Origin: an uncultured Chloroflexota bacterium
GTDB lineage: Bacteria; Chloroflexota; Anaerolineae; Aggregatilineales; Phototrophicaceae
NCBI GenBank assembly: GCA_937864975.1
Contig: CALMDI010000772.1
Location: forward strand, 1 to 7,442
Reading direction: 5' to 3'
Length of the DNA: 7,442 nt
This document shows, one piece after another, positions 1 to 6,662 of this stretch (its first letter is position 1; each line of letters begins with the position of its first letter). The notes under the pieces were generated by a model. That model was not told where the DNA came from, made no database searches, and saw only the letters and a list, made by a program, of their open reading frames with translations. Position numbers and translations under genes: made by a program.

Positions 1-1643
1 AGCTCGGAGGAAAGACGCCCAGCATCGTCTTCCCTGACGCTGACCTCGATCAGGCACTGGCCGGCTCGGTGTTCACCAGCTTCCTCAACTGTGGGCAGAT
101 ATGCACCGCCGGAACACGGCTACTCGTTCACGATTCGATCGCAGATGAATTCGTCGCCCGTCTCTCCGATCGCGTCGCCTCGCTTACCCTGGGCGATCCG
201 CTCGCTGACGGGACGAAGCTCGGGCCGCTCGTCTCACGTGAACAACAGGCGCGCGTGCTGTCTTACATTGAGAGCGGCATCGAGGCAGGGGCCCAGAGGA
301 TCCTCGGTGAGATGCCCGTCGAGCTGTCGCCCGAGTTGCGTGAAGGGTTCTTCGTCACTCCCACGATCTTCGATCACGTGGACCAGGCTATGCCGATAGC
401 ACGCGAGGAGATCTTCGGACCCGTCCTGGTCGCGATGACGTTTCGCACGCCGAAAGAGGCGGTCGCGCTGGCGAACAACACGCGCTATGGACTGGCGGCA
501 AGCATCTGGAGCGACAACGTCAACCTCGCGCTGGAAGTGGCGCAGCGCGTGAAGGCGGGCACGGTCTGGGTCAACTGCACCAATCTGTTCGACGCGGCGT
601 CAGGCTTCGGCGGCTACCGCGAGAGCGGCTTTGGACGCGAAGGCGGCAAAGAAGGACTGTTTGAATATCTACGTCCCGCGTGGGAAGAACGCCCGCGCCC
701 GCAGTTGGGCGAAAGCAGCGGCAAGTGGGGCAGCGCCGTGCCGGGACGTCCGGCGCGCGTGAACGGGCACACGGTGAAGACCAACGGCGCGTTCGGAACG
801 ATTGACCGCACGCCGAAGCTCTTTATTGGCGGCAAGCAGAAGCGACCGGACGGCGCGTACAGCCGCGTAGTTTATTCGCCCGAAGGGGAGATCGTCGGGC
901 AGGTGGCGGACGGCAACCGCAAGGACATCCGCGACGCGGTCGAAGCGGCGCGCAAAGCCGAAAGCTGGGCGGACAAAACCGGGCACGCGCGCGCGCAAAT
1001 CCTGTATTACATCGGCGAAAACTTGTCGGCGCGCGCCGATGAATTCGCCGCGCGTATCGCTGCCATGACCGGGCATTCCGTCTTTTCCGCGCGCGAAGAA
1101 GTCGAATTGAGTATCCGACGCCTGTTCACCTACGCCGCGTGGGCAGACAAGTACGGCGGCGAAGTGAAGGAAACGACGCTGCGGGGTATCGTCATGGGCT
1201 TGAACGAGGCAATTGGCGTGGTCGGCATTGCCTGCCCGGACGAATACCCGCTGCTGGGGTTCGTCTCGCTGTTCGCGCCCGCCATCGCCCGCGGTAACAC
1301 GGTCGTCGTCGTGCCGTCGGAGAAGTACCCGCTGAGCGCGACCGACTTTTACCAGATTTTCGAGACGTCGGATGTGCCGGGCGGTGTAGTCAACATCGTC
1401 ACCGGCGTGCGTGACGTGCTGACCAAGACGCTGGTCGAGCATGACGACGTGGATGCCATGTGGTATTTCGGCGCCGCCGAGGGAAGCTGCTACGTCGAGC
1501 AGTTGTCCGCGAGTAACATGAAGCGCACATGGGTCGGTTATGGCATCGCGCGCGACTGGACGAATTCGGAGCAGGGCGAAGGTCACGAATTCCTGCGCGA
1601 GTCCACCCAGGTCAAGAATATCTGGGTGCCGACCGGCGAGTAG
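1..1643 (+). CDS. ALDH16-type two-domain aldehyde dehydrogenase (5' end outside window)
   Basis: This is the 3' part of an NAD(P)-dependent aldehyde dehydrogenase that oxidises aldehydes to acids, probably in the cytoplasm. The reading frame is open from base 3, and its first residues, LGGK, are the end of the family ELGGK motif. The catalytic cysteine lies in GQICTAG (codon 102-104) and the EIFGPV motif follows around bases 408-425. After a linker near 700-800, a second ALDH-like domain begins (LFIGGKQ, about base 819) and runs to the stop. It resembles only the N-terminal, cofactor-binding half of ALDH: GNTVVVVPSE is present, but the usual PWN is replaced by PDE, no ELGGK is seen and the catalytic cysteine region is missing. 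One active plus one pseudo-domain is the hallmark of the ALDH16 family. The GTG at base 69 is internal and is not the start. The substrate cannot be told from the sequence. Confidence 0.9.
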   Translation, partial: LGGKTPSIVFPDADLDQALAGSVFTSFLNCGQICTAGTRLLVHDSIADEFVARLSDRVASLTLGDPLADGTKLGPLVSREQQARVLSYIESGIEAGAQRILGEMPVELSPELREGFFVTPTIFDHVDQAMPIAREEIFGPVLVAMTFRTPKEAVALANNTRYGLAASIWSDNVNLALEVAQRVKAGTVWVNCTNLFDAASGFGGYRESGFGREGGKEGLFEYLRPAWEERPRPQLGESSGKWGSAVPGRPARVNGHTVKTNGAFGTIDRTPKLFIGGKQKRPDGAYSRVVYSPEGEIVGQVADGNRKDIRDAVEAARKAESWADKTGHARAQILYYIGENLSARADEFAARIAAMTGHSVFSAREEVELSIRRLFTYAAWADKYGGEVKETTLRGIVMGLNEAIGVVGIACPDEYPLLGFVSLFAPAIARGNTVVVVPSEKYPLSATDFYQIFETSDVPGGVVNIVTGVRDVLTKTLVEHDDVDAMWYFGAAEGSCYVEQLSASNMKRTWVGYGIARDWTNSEQGEGHEFLRESTQVKNIWVPTGE

Positions 1644-1660
1644 GACTGAGGATTGAGGTT

Positions 1661-1702
1661 TGAGCGATGAGAATAACGCCGGTCTCATCGCTCATTTTAT
1701 TT
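1661..1702 (+). terminator. Rho-independent terminator after the aldehyde dehydrogenase
   Basis: A perfect 12-bp inverted repeat (TGAGCGATGAGA at 1661-1672, its complement at 1683-1694) with a 10-nt loop is followed directly by the T-rich run TTTTATTT (1695-1702). It begins 17 nt after the ALDH stop codon, as expected for an intrinsic terminator. It separates this gene from the membrane-protein gene downstream. Confidence 0.85.
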
Positions 1703-1723
1703 GCCTGAGCGATCAAAGACATA

Positions 1724-1801
1724 ATTGAACCACAAAGGCGCAAAGGACACAGAGGAAAACCTTTTTGTTCCTTTGTGTTCTCCGTGCCTTTGCGGTTCAA
1801 T
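1724..1801. repeat. Imperfect 78-bp palindromic repeat element
   Basis: Two arms of about 35 nt form a long imperfect palindrome. The outer ends ATTGAACC (1724-1731) and GGTTCAAT (1794-1801) are perfectly complementary. Further in, CAAAGGC (1733-1739) pairs with GCCTTTG, and ACACA/TGTGT-type blocks pair near the T-rich centre (1761-1766). About 7 of 35 aligned positions differ, mostly transitions. Read on either strand it gives short open peptides (NHKGAKDTEE-like forwards), and such peptides recur as spurious ORFs in many bacterial genomes because this kind of dispersed palindrome is common. That resemblance is from memory; copy number in this genome cannot be seen. It lies between the ALDH terminator and the next start codon and could fold in the transcript as a hairpin. 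Confidence 0.75.
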
Positions 1802-1832
1802 GACTTCTTTTCGGACGGTTTCCAGGATATTC

Positions 1833-3530
1833 ATGTTGAGACGATTTCGAGAATCGCCGGTTCTGCTGCTGTTCGTCGTCGCGCTGGCGGCGCTGGCGAT
1901 CCTGCTGCTGCGCGATCTCGATTTCGGGCACCTGCAAACCGACGTCATCATCATGCGGGCATGGATGCGAGAGGTCGGCGTCGAGGGTTTTACGCAGCGC
2001 TATCTCGACGTGAATCAGCGTCATCTGCTCGTCGGACCGCTCTACACGCTGGCGTATCAACTGTTTGGCGAGAACAACCTGCCCTACAACGTGATTTTCG
2101 TGGGAAGCCGCCTGCTGCAAGGTGTGTTTCTCGGCGGGATCGTCTTCGAGCTCACGCGGCGGCGCTTGCTGGCGATCAGCGCGGGCTTGGCGCTGATGTT
2201 CACGATCATTCGCCTGCCGGAGTTATTTCAGGGGATCAACTGGTACATTGAGCCGACGCTGACGCTGCTGCTGGCGTCCTCGTATGTCTACCTGCTCAGC
2301 CTGCGCGAGGGTCGATTTCGCGCGGGAAGGTACGCGCTCGCCGTGGCGCTTTACGTCATCTCAAGCCTGATTTACGAGGCGGGTATGCCGTGGATCGCGG
2401 TCAATGCGCTGCTCGGCTATCTTCGGCGCGAGGGATCGCCGTCGCGCAAGCGTCTGTGGCTGGCGATCCGTGACGCGCTTCTGCCGCTGGGCTTCGCGGT
2501 CGTGTTAGCGCTGCTGATTTTGTTCGTGTTCGAGCCGTGGAGCACGCTCCAACCCGACGTAAGCGCGTCGCTGGGGCGGCGGCTGGTGGACAGCGCCAGC
2601 ACATTGCTGACCTTCCCGCTTCAATACGTTAACATGGCACTGGTGACACTCCGCGACGGCTACGCGCTCCCGATGGTGCTGTGCGCGGTTGTAGCAGCTA
2701 TTTCGGTTTGGCTTTCAGGGCGCGGCAGCACCGCCGTCCATGAAGATCCGAAGCGCGACTACGCCCGCCTGTGGCTCGTGGCGCTGGCGATGTTCGCGGC
2801 TAGCCTGCTGGTTGGAGTCAGCAGCGGCGGCATCAGCCCCACGTATCTCGACCGCATTACGTTCGGGCGCGCGGCGGGGATTTCGCTGTTCTGGGTGACG
2901 CTGGTGTTCGCCGTTTTCGATGTCGTGCGAATCGGGGAGAAAGGCGCGGCGGTGGCGGTCGCGGTCATCTTCGCAGGAGGTGGTTTCGCGTGGATGTTGA
3001 CCTATCAGGATTACGCGCACGCGGCGTTTCGGGAGATTGATCGCATCGAGCGCGGTATTCTGGCGCTGCGCCCGATGATCTATTCGCCAGTGCATTTCGT
3101 CGTCGTCACGGATGACGATTGGGTGGGCGCGCGGTTTGTCGATGCGTCAGACGTGATTGTTCACGAAGTTCAGCAGCGCTTATGGGCGGACGGGGCGGAC
3201 GCGACGCTCGACATTTTGCACACCGCCGCCTACCCGGAAGAATACGCCACGCTGCCGGGGACGTGCGACACGGTCAGTGGGGAGTATTCGGCGGGCATGT
3301 GCTTCGACGCCGAGACAGTACACACCAGCCGGTGGGCGTTTGGCACGACGCACCCCCTTGAGGATCTTGTGCTCGTGCGTTATGACGACGACGCGGGACA
3401 ATTTTCGGTCGTCGATAGGCTGACGATGGACGAACTGGGCGCTTACAATATTGTCTCCGTGGGGGCAACGCAGCTTCAAACGAACCCCGCACGCCTGGCG
3501 GTGCCGCTGCCGATTGAGGTGGGCGGGTAG
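1833..3530 (+). CDS. Polytopic membrane protein, GT-C glycosyltransferase-like architecture, function unknown
   Basis: This encodes a 565-residue integral membrane protein. I chose the ATG at 1833 because it is followed at once by a basic start (MLRRFR) and a first membrane helix (about residues 9-27), and AGGA sits 5 nt upstream. The same frame is open back to 1725, but that extension only translates the palindromic repeat. Roughly ten hydrophobic segments lie between residues 9 and 390. The first loop contains charged and aromatic residues (TQRYLDVNQRH), followed by the GPLYTLAYQLFG segment, which recalls the early part of GT-C type membrane glycosyltransferases. I see no diagnostic catalytic motif, so this is only an architectural resemblance. 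Residues from about 391 onward form a soluble domain of about 175 residues, probably on the outer face, with cysteines at 478 and 490 that could pair. The acetyltransferase gene starts 20 nt after the stop, suggesting an operon. Confidence 0.8.
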   Translation: MLRRFRESPVLLLFVVALAALAILLLRDLDFGHLQTDVIIMRAWMREVGVEGFTQRYLDVNQRHLLVGPLYTLAYQLFGENNLPYNVIFVGSRLLQGVFLGGIVFELTRRRLLAISAGLALMFTIIRLPELFQGINWYIEPTLTLLLASSYVYLLSLREGRFRAGRYALAVALYVISSLIYEAGMPWIAVNALLGYLRREGSPSRKRLWLAIRDALLPLGFAVVLALLILFVFEPWSTLQPDVSASLGRRLVDSASTLLTFPLQYVNMALVTLRDGYALPMVLCAVVAAISVWLSGRGSTAVHEDPKRDYARLWLVALAMFAASLLVGVSSGGISPTYLDRITFGRAAGISLFWVTLVFAVFDVVRIGEKGAAVAVAVIFAGGGFAWMLTYQDYAHAAFREIDRIERGILALRPMIYSPVHFVVVTDDDWVGARFVDASDVIVHEVQQRLWADGADATLDILHTAAYPEEYATLPGTCDTVSGEYSAGMCFDAETVHTSRWAFGTTHPLEDLVLVRYDDDAGQFSVVDRLTMDELGAYNIVSVGATQLQTNPARLAVPLPIEVGG

Positions 3531-3550
3531 CACGTCGAGACGAGGTTCAG

Positions 3551-4363
3551 ATGGGCGAAGCGGATACCATTCACCCCGATCAACTGCCGCTGACGGTGGA
3601 GTCGCTCGCAGACCAGTTTGCCGCCTGCGGGCTTGCCGAGGGGCAGACGGTGCTGGTGCACACGCGCATGAGCCGCCTGGGCTGGATCGCGGGCGGAGCG
3701 GTGAGCGTGATTCAGGCGCTGCTGCGCGTGCTTGGCGCGAGCGGGACGTTGATGATGCCGACTCACAGCGCCGACAATACCAACCCGGCGAACTGGTCGC
3801 GCCCGCCCGTACCGGAACGCTGGTGGCAGATCATTCGCGATCACGCGCCGCCCTACGACCCTGCCGTGACGCCGACGCGCGGTATGGGTAAGGTTGCGGA
3901 GCTGTTCCGCACCTATCCGGGTGTGATTCGCAGCGCGCACCCAATTGGCTCGTTCGCCGCGCTCGGAGCGAACGCCGAATACCTCACGCGCGATCACCCG
4001 ATTCCAGAGCCGATGTTTGGCGACGGCTCGCCCGTGGCGCGACTGTACGACCTTGACGGCTACGTGTTCCTGCTCGGCGTCGATCACGTGAACAACACGT
4101 CGCTGCACCTGGCGGAATACCGCGCCGACTTCCCGAAGAAGTATGTGCGCGAGGGCACGGCGCTGCTTGTCGATGGACAGCGCCAGTGGCTGGAATATGA
4201 CCTGCTCGACTACTCCGACGCAGACTTTGGCGCGATTGGCGACCGCTATGAGGCGGAACACGCCATTTCGCGCTGCCGGGTGGGCATGGCAGAAGCGCGC
4301 TTTATGAAGCAGCGCCCGCTGGTGGATTACGCGGTCGCGTGGATGGAGCGAAACCGGCGGTAA
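3551..4363 (+). CDS. AAC(3)-family N-acetyltransferase
   Basis: This 270-residue protein belongs to the aminoglycoside 3-N-acetyltransferase family, which moves an acetyl group from acetyl-CoA to an amine; length is normal and the gene looks intact. Family signatures in order are VLVHTRMSRLGWI (about residues 34-46), the GTLMMPTHS strand (65-73), PTRGMGKVAELFR (108-120), the SAHPIGSFAALG segment (128-139), and GVDHVNNTSLHLAEYR (176-191), whose His and Glu are the conserved active-site region. The ATG is preceded by GAGG at 3542-3545 with 5-nt spacing. It follows the membrane-protein gene by 20 nt, so the two are probably one transcript. Many chromosomal members act on substrates other than aminoglycosides, so resistance should not be assumed; modification of a sugar amine or of a metabolite is equally possible. 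Confidence 0.9.
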   Translation: MGEADTIHPDQLPLTVESLADQFAACGLAEGQTVLVHTRMSRLGWIAGGAVSVIQALLRVLGASGTLMMPTHSADNTNPANWSRPPVPERWWQIIRDHAPPYDPAVTPTRGMGKVAELFRTYPGVIRSAHPIGSFAALGANAEYLTRDHPIPEPMFGDGSPVARLYDLDGYVFLLGVDHVNNTSLHLAEYRADFPKKYVREGTALLVDGQRQWLEYDLLDYSDADFGAIGDRYEAEHAISRCRVGMAEARFMKQRPLVDYAVAWMERNRR

Positions 4364-4385
4364 CGGGTCGCGACGTGAAATCCGT

Positions 4386-4391
4386 TATACT
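4386..4391 (+). promoter_or_regulatory. Candidate -10 element of the toxin-antitoxin module
   Basis: TATACT matches the bacterial -10 consensus in five of six positions and lies 19 nt before the antitoxin start. No good -35 box was found at the usual distance. It suggests that the module has its own promoter rather than depending only on read-through from the acetyltransferase gene. Confidence 0.4.
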
Positions 4392-4398
4392 TGAATAG

Positions 4399-4404
4399 AG
4401 GAGG
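4399..4404 (+). promoter_or_regulatory. Strong ribosome binding site of the antitoxin gene
   Basis: A perfect AGGAGG lies 6 nt before the ATG at 4411. It fixes the antitoxin start and is much stronger than the signal before the toxin, which agrees with the usual excess of antitoxin over toxin. Confidence 0.8.
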
Positions 4405-4410
4405 TGTCGA

Positions 4411-4719
4411 ATGTCGCAGACTATACTTCACATCGACGAGATTGTGTCCAACCCAAACGTGCGCGGGGGTCGCCCGGTTATTCGCGGAACGGGCTTAAAG
4501 GTGTCAGATGTCTGGCTTGCCCACACCGGAGCCGATCAATTAACTCCCGAAGAAATCGCAACCAATTACCGTCTTCAATTGGGACAGGTTTACGCAGCAT
4601 TCGCCTACTATCATCTTCATCAGGACGAGATCGACGCCGAGATTGAACAGGATGAGGAGGCTGCTCAACAGTTGTTGAAGGCGATTGAGGCACAAGGAAA
4701 GCTCACTCGGCTTGACTAA
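4411..4719 (+). CDS. DUF433-domain antitoxin
   Basis: This is a 102-residue protein of the DUF433 family, the VapB45-like antitoxins paired with DUF5615/PIN-like toxins. The diagnostic segment is NPNVRGGRPVIRGTGLKV (about residues 14-31), followed by LTPEEIATNYRLQLGQVYAAFAYYHLH, a helical DNA-binding-like region. The acidic tail (DEIDAEIEQDEEAAQQ) is the part likely to contact the toxin. It should neutralise the toxin and repress its own promoter; this is known of related pairs and inferred here. The stop TAA (4717-4719) overlaps the likely toxin start. Base composition is visibly more A+T-rich than the flanking genes. Confidence 0.88.
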   Translation: MSQTILHIDEIVSNPNVRGGRPVIRGTGLKVSDVWLAHTGADQLTPEEIATNYRLQLGQVYAAFAYYHLHQDEIDAEIEQDEEAAQQLLKAIEAQGKLTRLD

Positions 4720-5053
4720 ACTGCGTTTTTATTTTGACGAGAACGTGGAAATAGAGGTCGTAGAGCAACTCGTCAAGCGCGGTATTGACGCGATCTCTGT
4801 ACATGACCTCGATCTATTCAGCGATACCGACCTCCATCATCTTGTACGTGCAGCGGAAATGGGTCGCGTGTTGTGCACTTATGACACCGATTTTCTTCAG
4901 CTTCACGCTGCCGGAGTCGAGCACGCCGGGATCGCCTGGGGCGCTCGTCGAAAATCGACTATCGGCGGTTGGGTTCGATATCTGTCAGCCCTTTACGATC
5001 AGAGCACTGCTGAAGCGGCGCGAGGTCGTGTCTTCTATATAACGTTCGCTTAA
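4712..5053 (+). CDS. DUF5615 family PIN-like toxin (putative RNase)
   Basis: This 113-residue PIN-like protein is the toxin partner of the preceding DUF433 gene. Members are thought to be metal-dependent ribonucleases. Conserved acidic positions are visible: FYFDENV near the N-terminus, SVHDLDLFSDTDLHHL in the middle, and the VLCTYDTDFLQL motif (about residues 60-71). I favour the TTG at 4712, which gives MTKLRFYFDENV, the normal family start, and overlaps the antitoxin stop by 8 nt, suggesting translational coupling. AAGGAAAG at 4694-4701 could serve as its ribosome binding site. The frame remains open upstream to a TTG at 4685, but those residues have no family match. The gene looks intact. 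Confidence 0.87.
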   Translation: MTKLRFYFDENVEIEVVEQLVKRGIDAISVHDLDLFSDTDLHHLVRAAEMGRVLCTYDTDFLQLHAAGVEHAGIAWGARRKSTIGGWVRYLSALYDQSTAEAARGRVFYITFA

Positions 5054-5116
5054 ATCCCACGCGATTACCCCGCACTTTCTGCATATTCCCCGCGAGTTGT
5101 CGCCTAGAATCTCGCT

Positions 5117-5311
5117 ATGGAGTTCATGTTATGCACGCATGATACTGACTTTTTGCGGCTGAACGCCGCCGGAATTCAACACTCAGGAATCGCCTTTGCT
5201 CCTCAGTCCCAAGCCAATATTGGGGGCTGGGTTCGAGAACTGAGCGCACTTTCCAGCCAACTGACTTCCGAACAAGCGCGAAATCAGCTTTTCTTTCTCT
5301 CGCTCAAGTAA
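5117..5311 (+). pseudogene. C-terminal remnant of a second DUF5615 toxin
   Basis: The 64-residue reading frame aligns along its whole length with the C-terminal half of the toxin just upstream. LCTHDTDFLRLNAAG matches LCTYDTDFLQLHAAG, and IGGWVRELSAL matches IGGWVRYLSAL. By eye about half of 61 positions are identical, so this is a diverged paralogue and not a recent duplication. The N-terminal half, with the DEN and the middle acidic motif, is missing, so it should be inactive as a nuclease. No DUF433 partner accompanies it. A second ATG at 5126 is preceded by GGAG (5119-5122), which might be a leftover translation start joined to toxin sequence by a deletion. It could still be translated as a small protein, for example one that binds the neighbouring antitoxin, but that is speculation. 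Confidence 0.75.
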
Positions 5312-5331
5312 CGTCGGCTTGAGGGAAACTG

Positions 5332-6573
5332 TTACCCCCGTGACTGTGGCTGGAGGATGGTCTCGCCGTAGATTTCGATGAGGACGCGCGGCACGGTGTA
5401 GTCGATGCTTGCCAGCATCCGCGCGAAATCGAGCTGCCCGGCAGACTCGTTGCCGAGCGCGATCTGCGCCCAGGCGCGGTTGTTGTAGTAGTTCGGGTTG
5501 GTCGGGTTAAGCTGGATGGCGCGGTTGTAGTCGCGGAGCGCATCGTTGTACAGCCCGATCTCGGCATAGGCGATGCCGCGGTTGTTGTATGCCGACGCCT
5601 CGTTCGGATTGGCGAGGATCGCCCAGGTGTAATCGGTGATCGCCTGGACATAGTTATTCAGCGCGCGGTACGCCAAGCCACGGTCGATGTAGGCGAGCGC
5701 GAGACGCGGGTTGAGATTGAGCGCGCGCGAGTAATCTTCAATCGCCAGCGCGTAGTCGCCCATCCCGGCATAAGCGCGTCCTCGGAGATGATAATTTGCC
5801 GCGTAGTCTGCATCCAGTTGAATGGAGCACGAATAATCCGCGACCGCCTGCGGGTAAAGCTCAAGGCGGTCATACGCCCCGGCGCGGTTGTGGAAGGCTT
5901 CGACGTAATTCGGGCGCAGCGCGATGGCGCGCGTGTACATGACGACCGCGTCGCGGAACTGCCCGCGATCATCGAGCCGGTTGCCCGTCTCGTAATAGGC
6001 AGCCGAGTAGGCGGGGTTGACGCGAAGCTGCGGCACAAAGGCGAGCGCCTGAGTGATATCCTCGACGGCTTCCTCATAGTTGCCCAGCGCGACGTTCGTC
6101 AGCCCACGGCGGTCGCGAATATCCGCCAGATTGACCGAGAGCGCATAGGCGCGCACGTAATCCGCGACGGCTTCGCGCGTTTGCCCGGTACGAGCTTTCT
6201 CGAACGCGCGCCCGTTGAAGATGTTATAGAGGTAGGTCAGGTTTTCGATGGCGTAGGTGTAGTAGGCGCGCGCCTGTACGTACTCGCGCTGCCCGGCGTG
6301 GAAGGTGCCGCGGCGAACGTAGCTGCTGGCGAGGCTGAACAACCCCGACAGGAAATCGGAGCCGAGGTCGAGCGTCGGATCGTAGCTGATGGCGATGCCC
6401 GCGCTGACCGCGGGGGGTGGACACGCGCCGAGCAAAACCGGCGGCTGCTCGCCCTGCGCCAGCGGCGCGCTCCATGCGGGCGATAAGCTGGCTTGGGCGA
6501 CGAGGATGACAGTCAAAAGCATCAGCACCGGGCGACGAAGCGACAGGTTGTCCATTGGGGATACTCGCAGCAT
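5332..6573 (-). CDS. Secreted or membrane-anchored TPR repeat protein
   Basis: This is a 413-residue protein made mostly of tetratricopeptide repeats. A hydrophobic segment at about residues 15-30, followed by AWSAP, looks like a Sec signal peptide or an N-terminal anchor, so the repeats probably sit outside the cytoplasm. From about residue 82 to 394 there are about nine 34-residue units. The clearest are 191-224 (GNRLDDRGQFRDAVVMYTRAIALRPN), 225-258, 259-292, 293-326 and 327-360, with the typical pattern of Gly8, Ala20 and a closing NP or DP. TPR arrays bind other proteins; the partner cannot be told. The first ATG (6573) has no clear ribosome binding site and lies only about 14 nt past the expected transcription start; a second Met at 6555 is an alternative that keeps the signal peptide. 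It converges with the toxin remnant, with only 20 nt between the two stop codons. Confidence 0.88.
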   Translation of the reverse strand: MLRVSPMDNLSLRRPVLMLLTVILVAQASLSPAWSAPLAQGEQPPVLLGACPPPAVSAGIAISYDPTLDLGSDFLSGLFSLASSYVRRGTFHAGQREYVQARAYYTYAIENLTYLYNIFNGRAFEKARTGQTREAVADYVRAYALSVNLADIRDRRGLTNVALGNYEEAVEDITQALAFVPQLRVNPAYSAAYYETGNRLDDRGQFRDAVVMYTRAIALRPNYVEAFHNRAGAYDRLELYPQAVADYSCSIQLDADYAANYHLRGRAYAGMGDYALAIEDYSRALNLNPRLALAYIDRGLAYRALNNYVQAITDYTWAILANPNEASAYNNRGIAYAEIGLYNDALRDYNRAIQLNPTNPNYYNNRAWAQIALGNESAGQLDFARMLASIDYTVPRVLIEIYGETILQPQSRG

Positions 6574-6593
6574 TTATGCCAAAAGTAATGTTT

Positions 6594-6622
6594 ATTATAG
6601 AGCAAAACTCACGTTGCACCAA
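6594..6622 (-). promoter_or_regulatory. Promoter of the TPR gene
   Basis: On the minus strand a perfect TATAAT (6599-6594) is separated by 17 nt from TTGGTG (6622-6617), which matches the -35 consensus only in its first three bases. The expected transcript start is about 14 nt before the ATG at 6573, giving a very short leader. The -35 box lies in the loop and arm of the dyad at 6606-6635. Confidence 0.6.
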
Positions 6623-6635
6623 AGCAACGTGGGTT
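6606..6635 (-). terminator. 12-bp dyad: weak terminator of the upstream gene or operator
   Basis: The arms at 6606-6617 and 6624-6635 pair over 12 positions with one G-T pair and a 6-nt loop; the inner 8 bp (CACGTTGC/GCAACGTG) are perfect. Read on the minus strand it starts 28 nt after the stop codon at 6663 and ends in TTTT, so it could end transcription of the chimeric ORF. The T-run is short, so the call is weak. It also covers the -35 box of the TPR gene, so a protein-binding operator is an alternative. Confidence 0.45.
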
Positions 6636-6662
6636 GCTCATCGGGTTCTCATCGGTTTTGGT

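Noticed and set aside
669..1688. Long minus-strand reading frame (339 codons) opposite the aldehyde dehydrogenase
   Set aside because: It lies opposite a clearly recognised gene, has an Arg-rich composition typical of antisense shadows in high-G+C DNA, and matches no family.
1725..1832. N-terminal extension of the membrane protein from the TTG at 1725
   Set aside because: These codons only translate the palindromic repeat; the ATG at 1833 has a better signal and a typical basic start before the first membrane helix.
3476..4261. Minus-strand frame of 261 codons opposite the acetyltransferase
   Set aside because: It is antisense to an intact AAC(3)-family gene and shows no family features.
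5081..5116. Promoter before the toxin remnant
   Set aside because: TAGAAT at 5105-5110 is present but no -35 box is found at a suitable distance, so it is mentioned only as a possible remnant and not listed as a promoter.
5788..6486. Plus-strand reading frame of 232 codons opposite the TPR gene
   Set aside because: The minus strand shows clear TPR repeats and a signal peptide; the plus-strand frame mirrors them and has no recognisable motif.
5332..6573. Regularly spaced similar segments that might suggest a DNA repeat array or CRISPR
   Set aside because: The spacing of about 102 nt corresponds to the 34-residue TPR units; the DNA is only loosely similar between units, as expected of a coding repeat.
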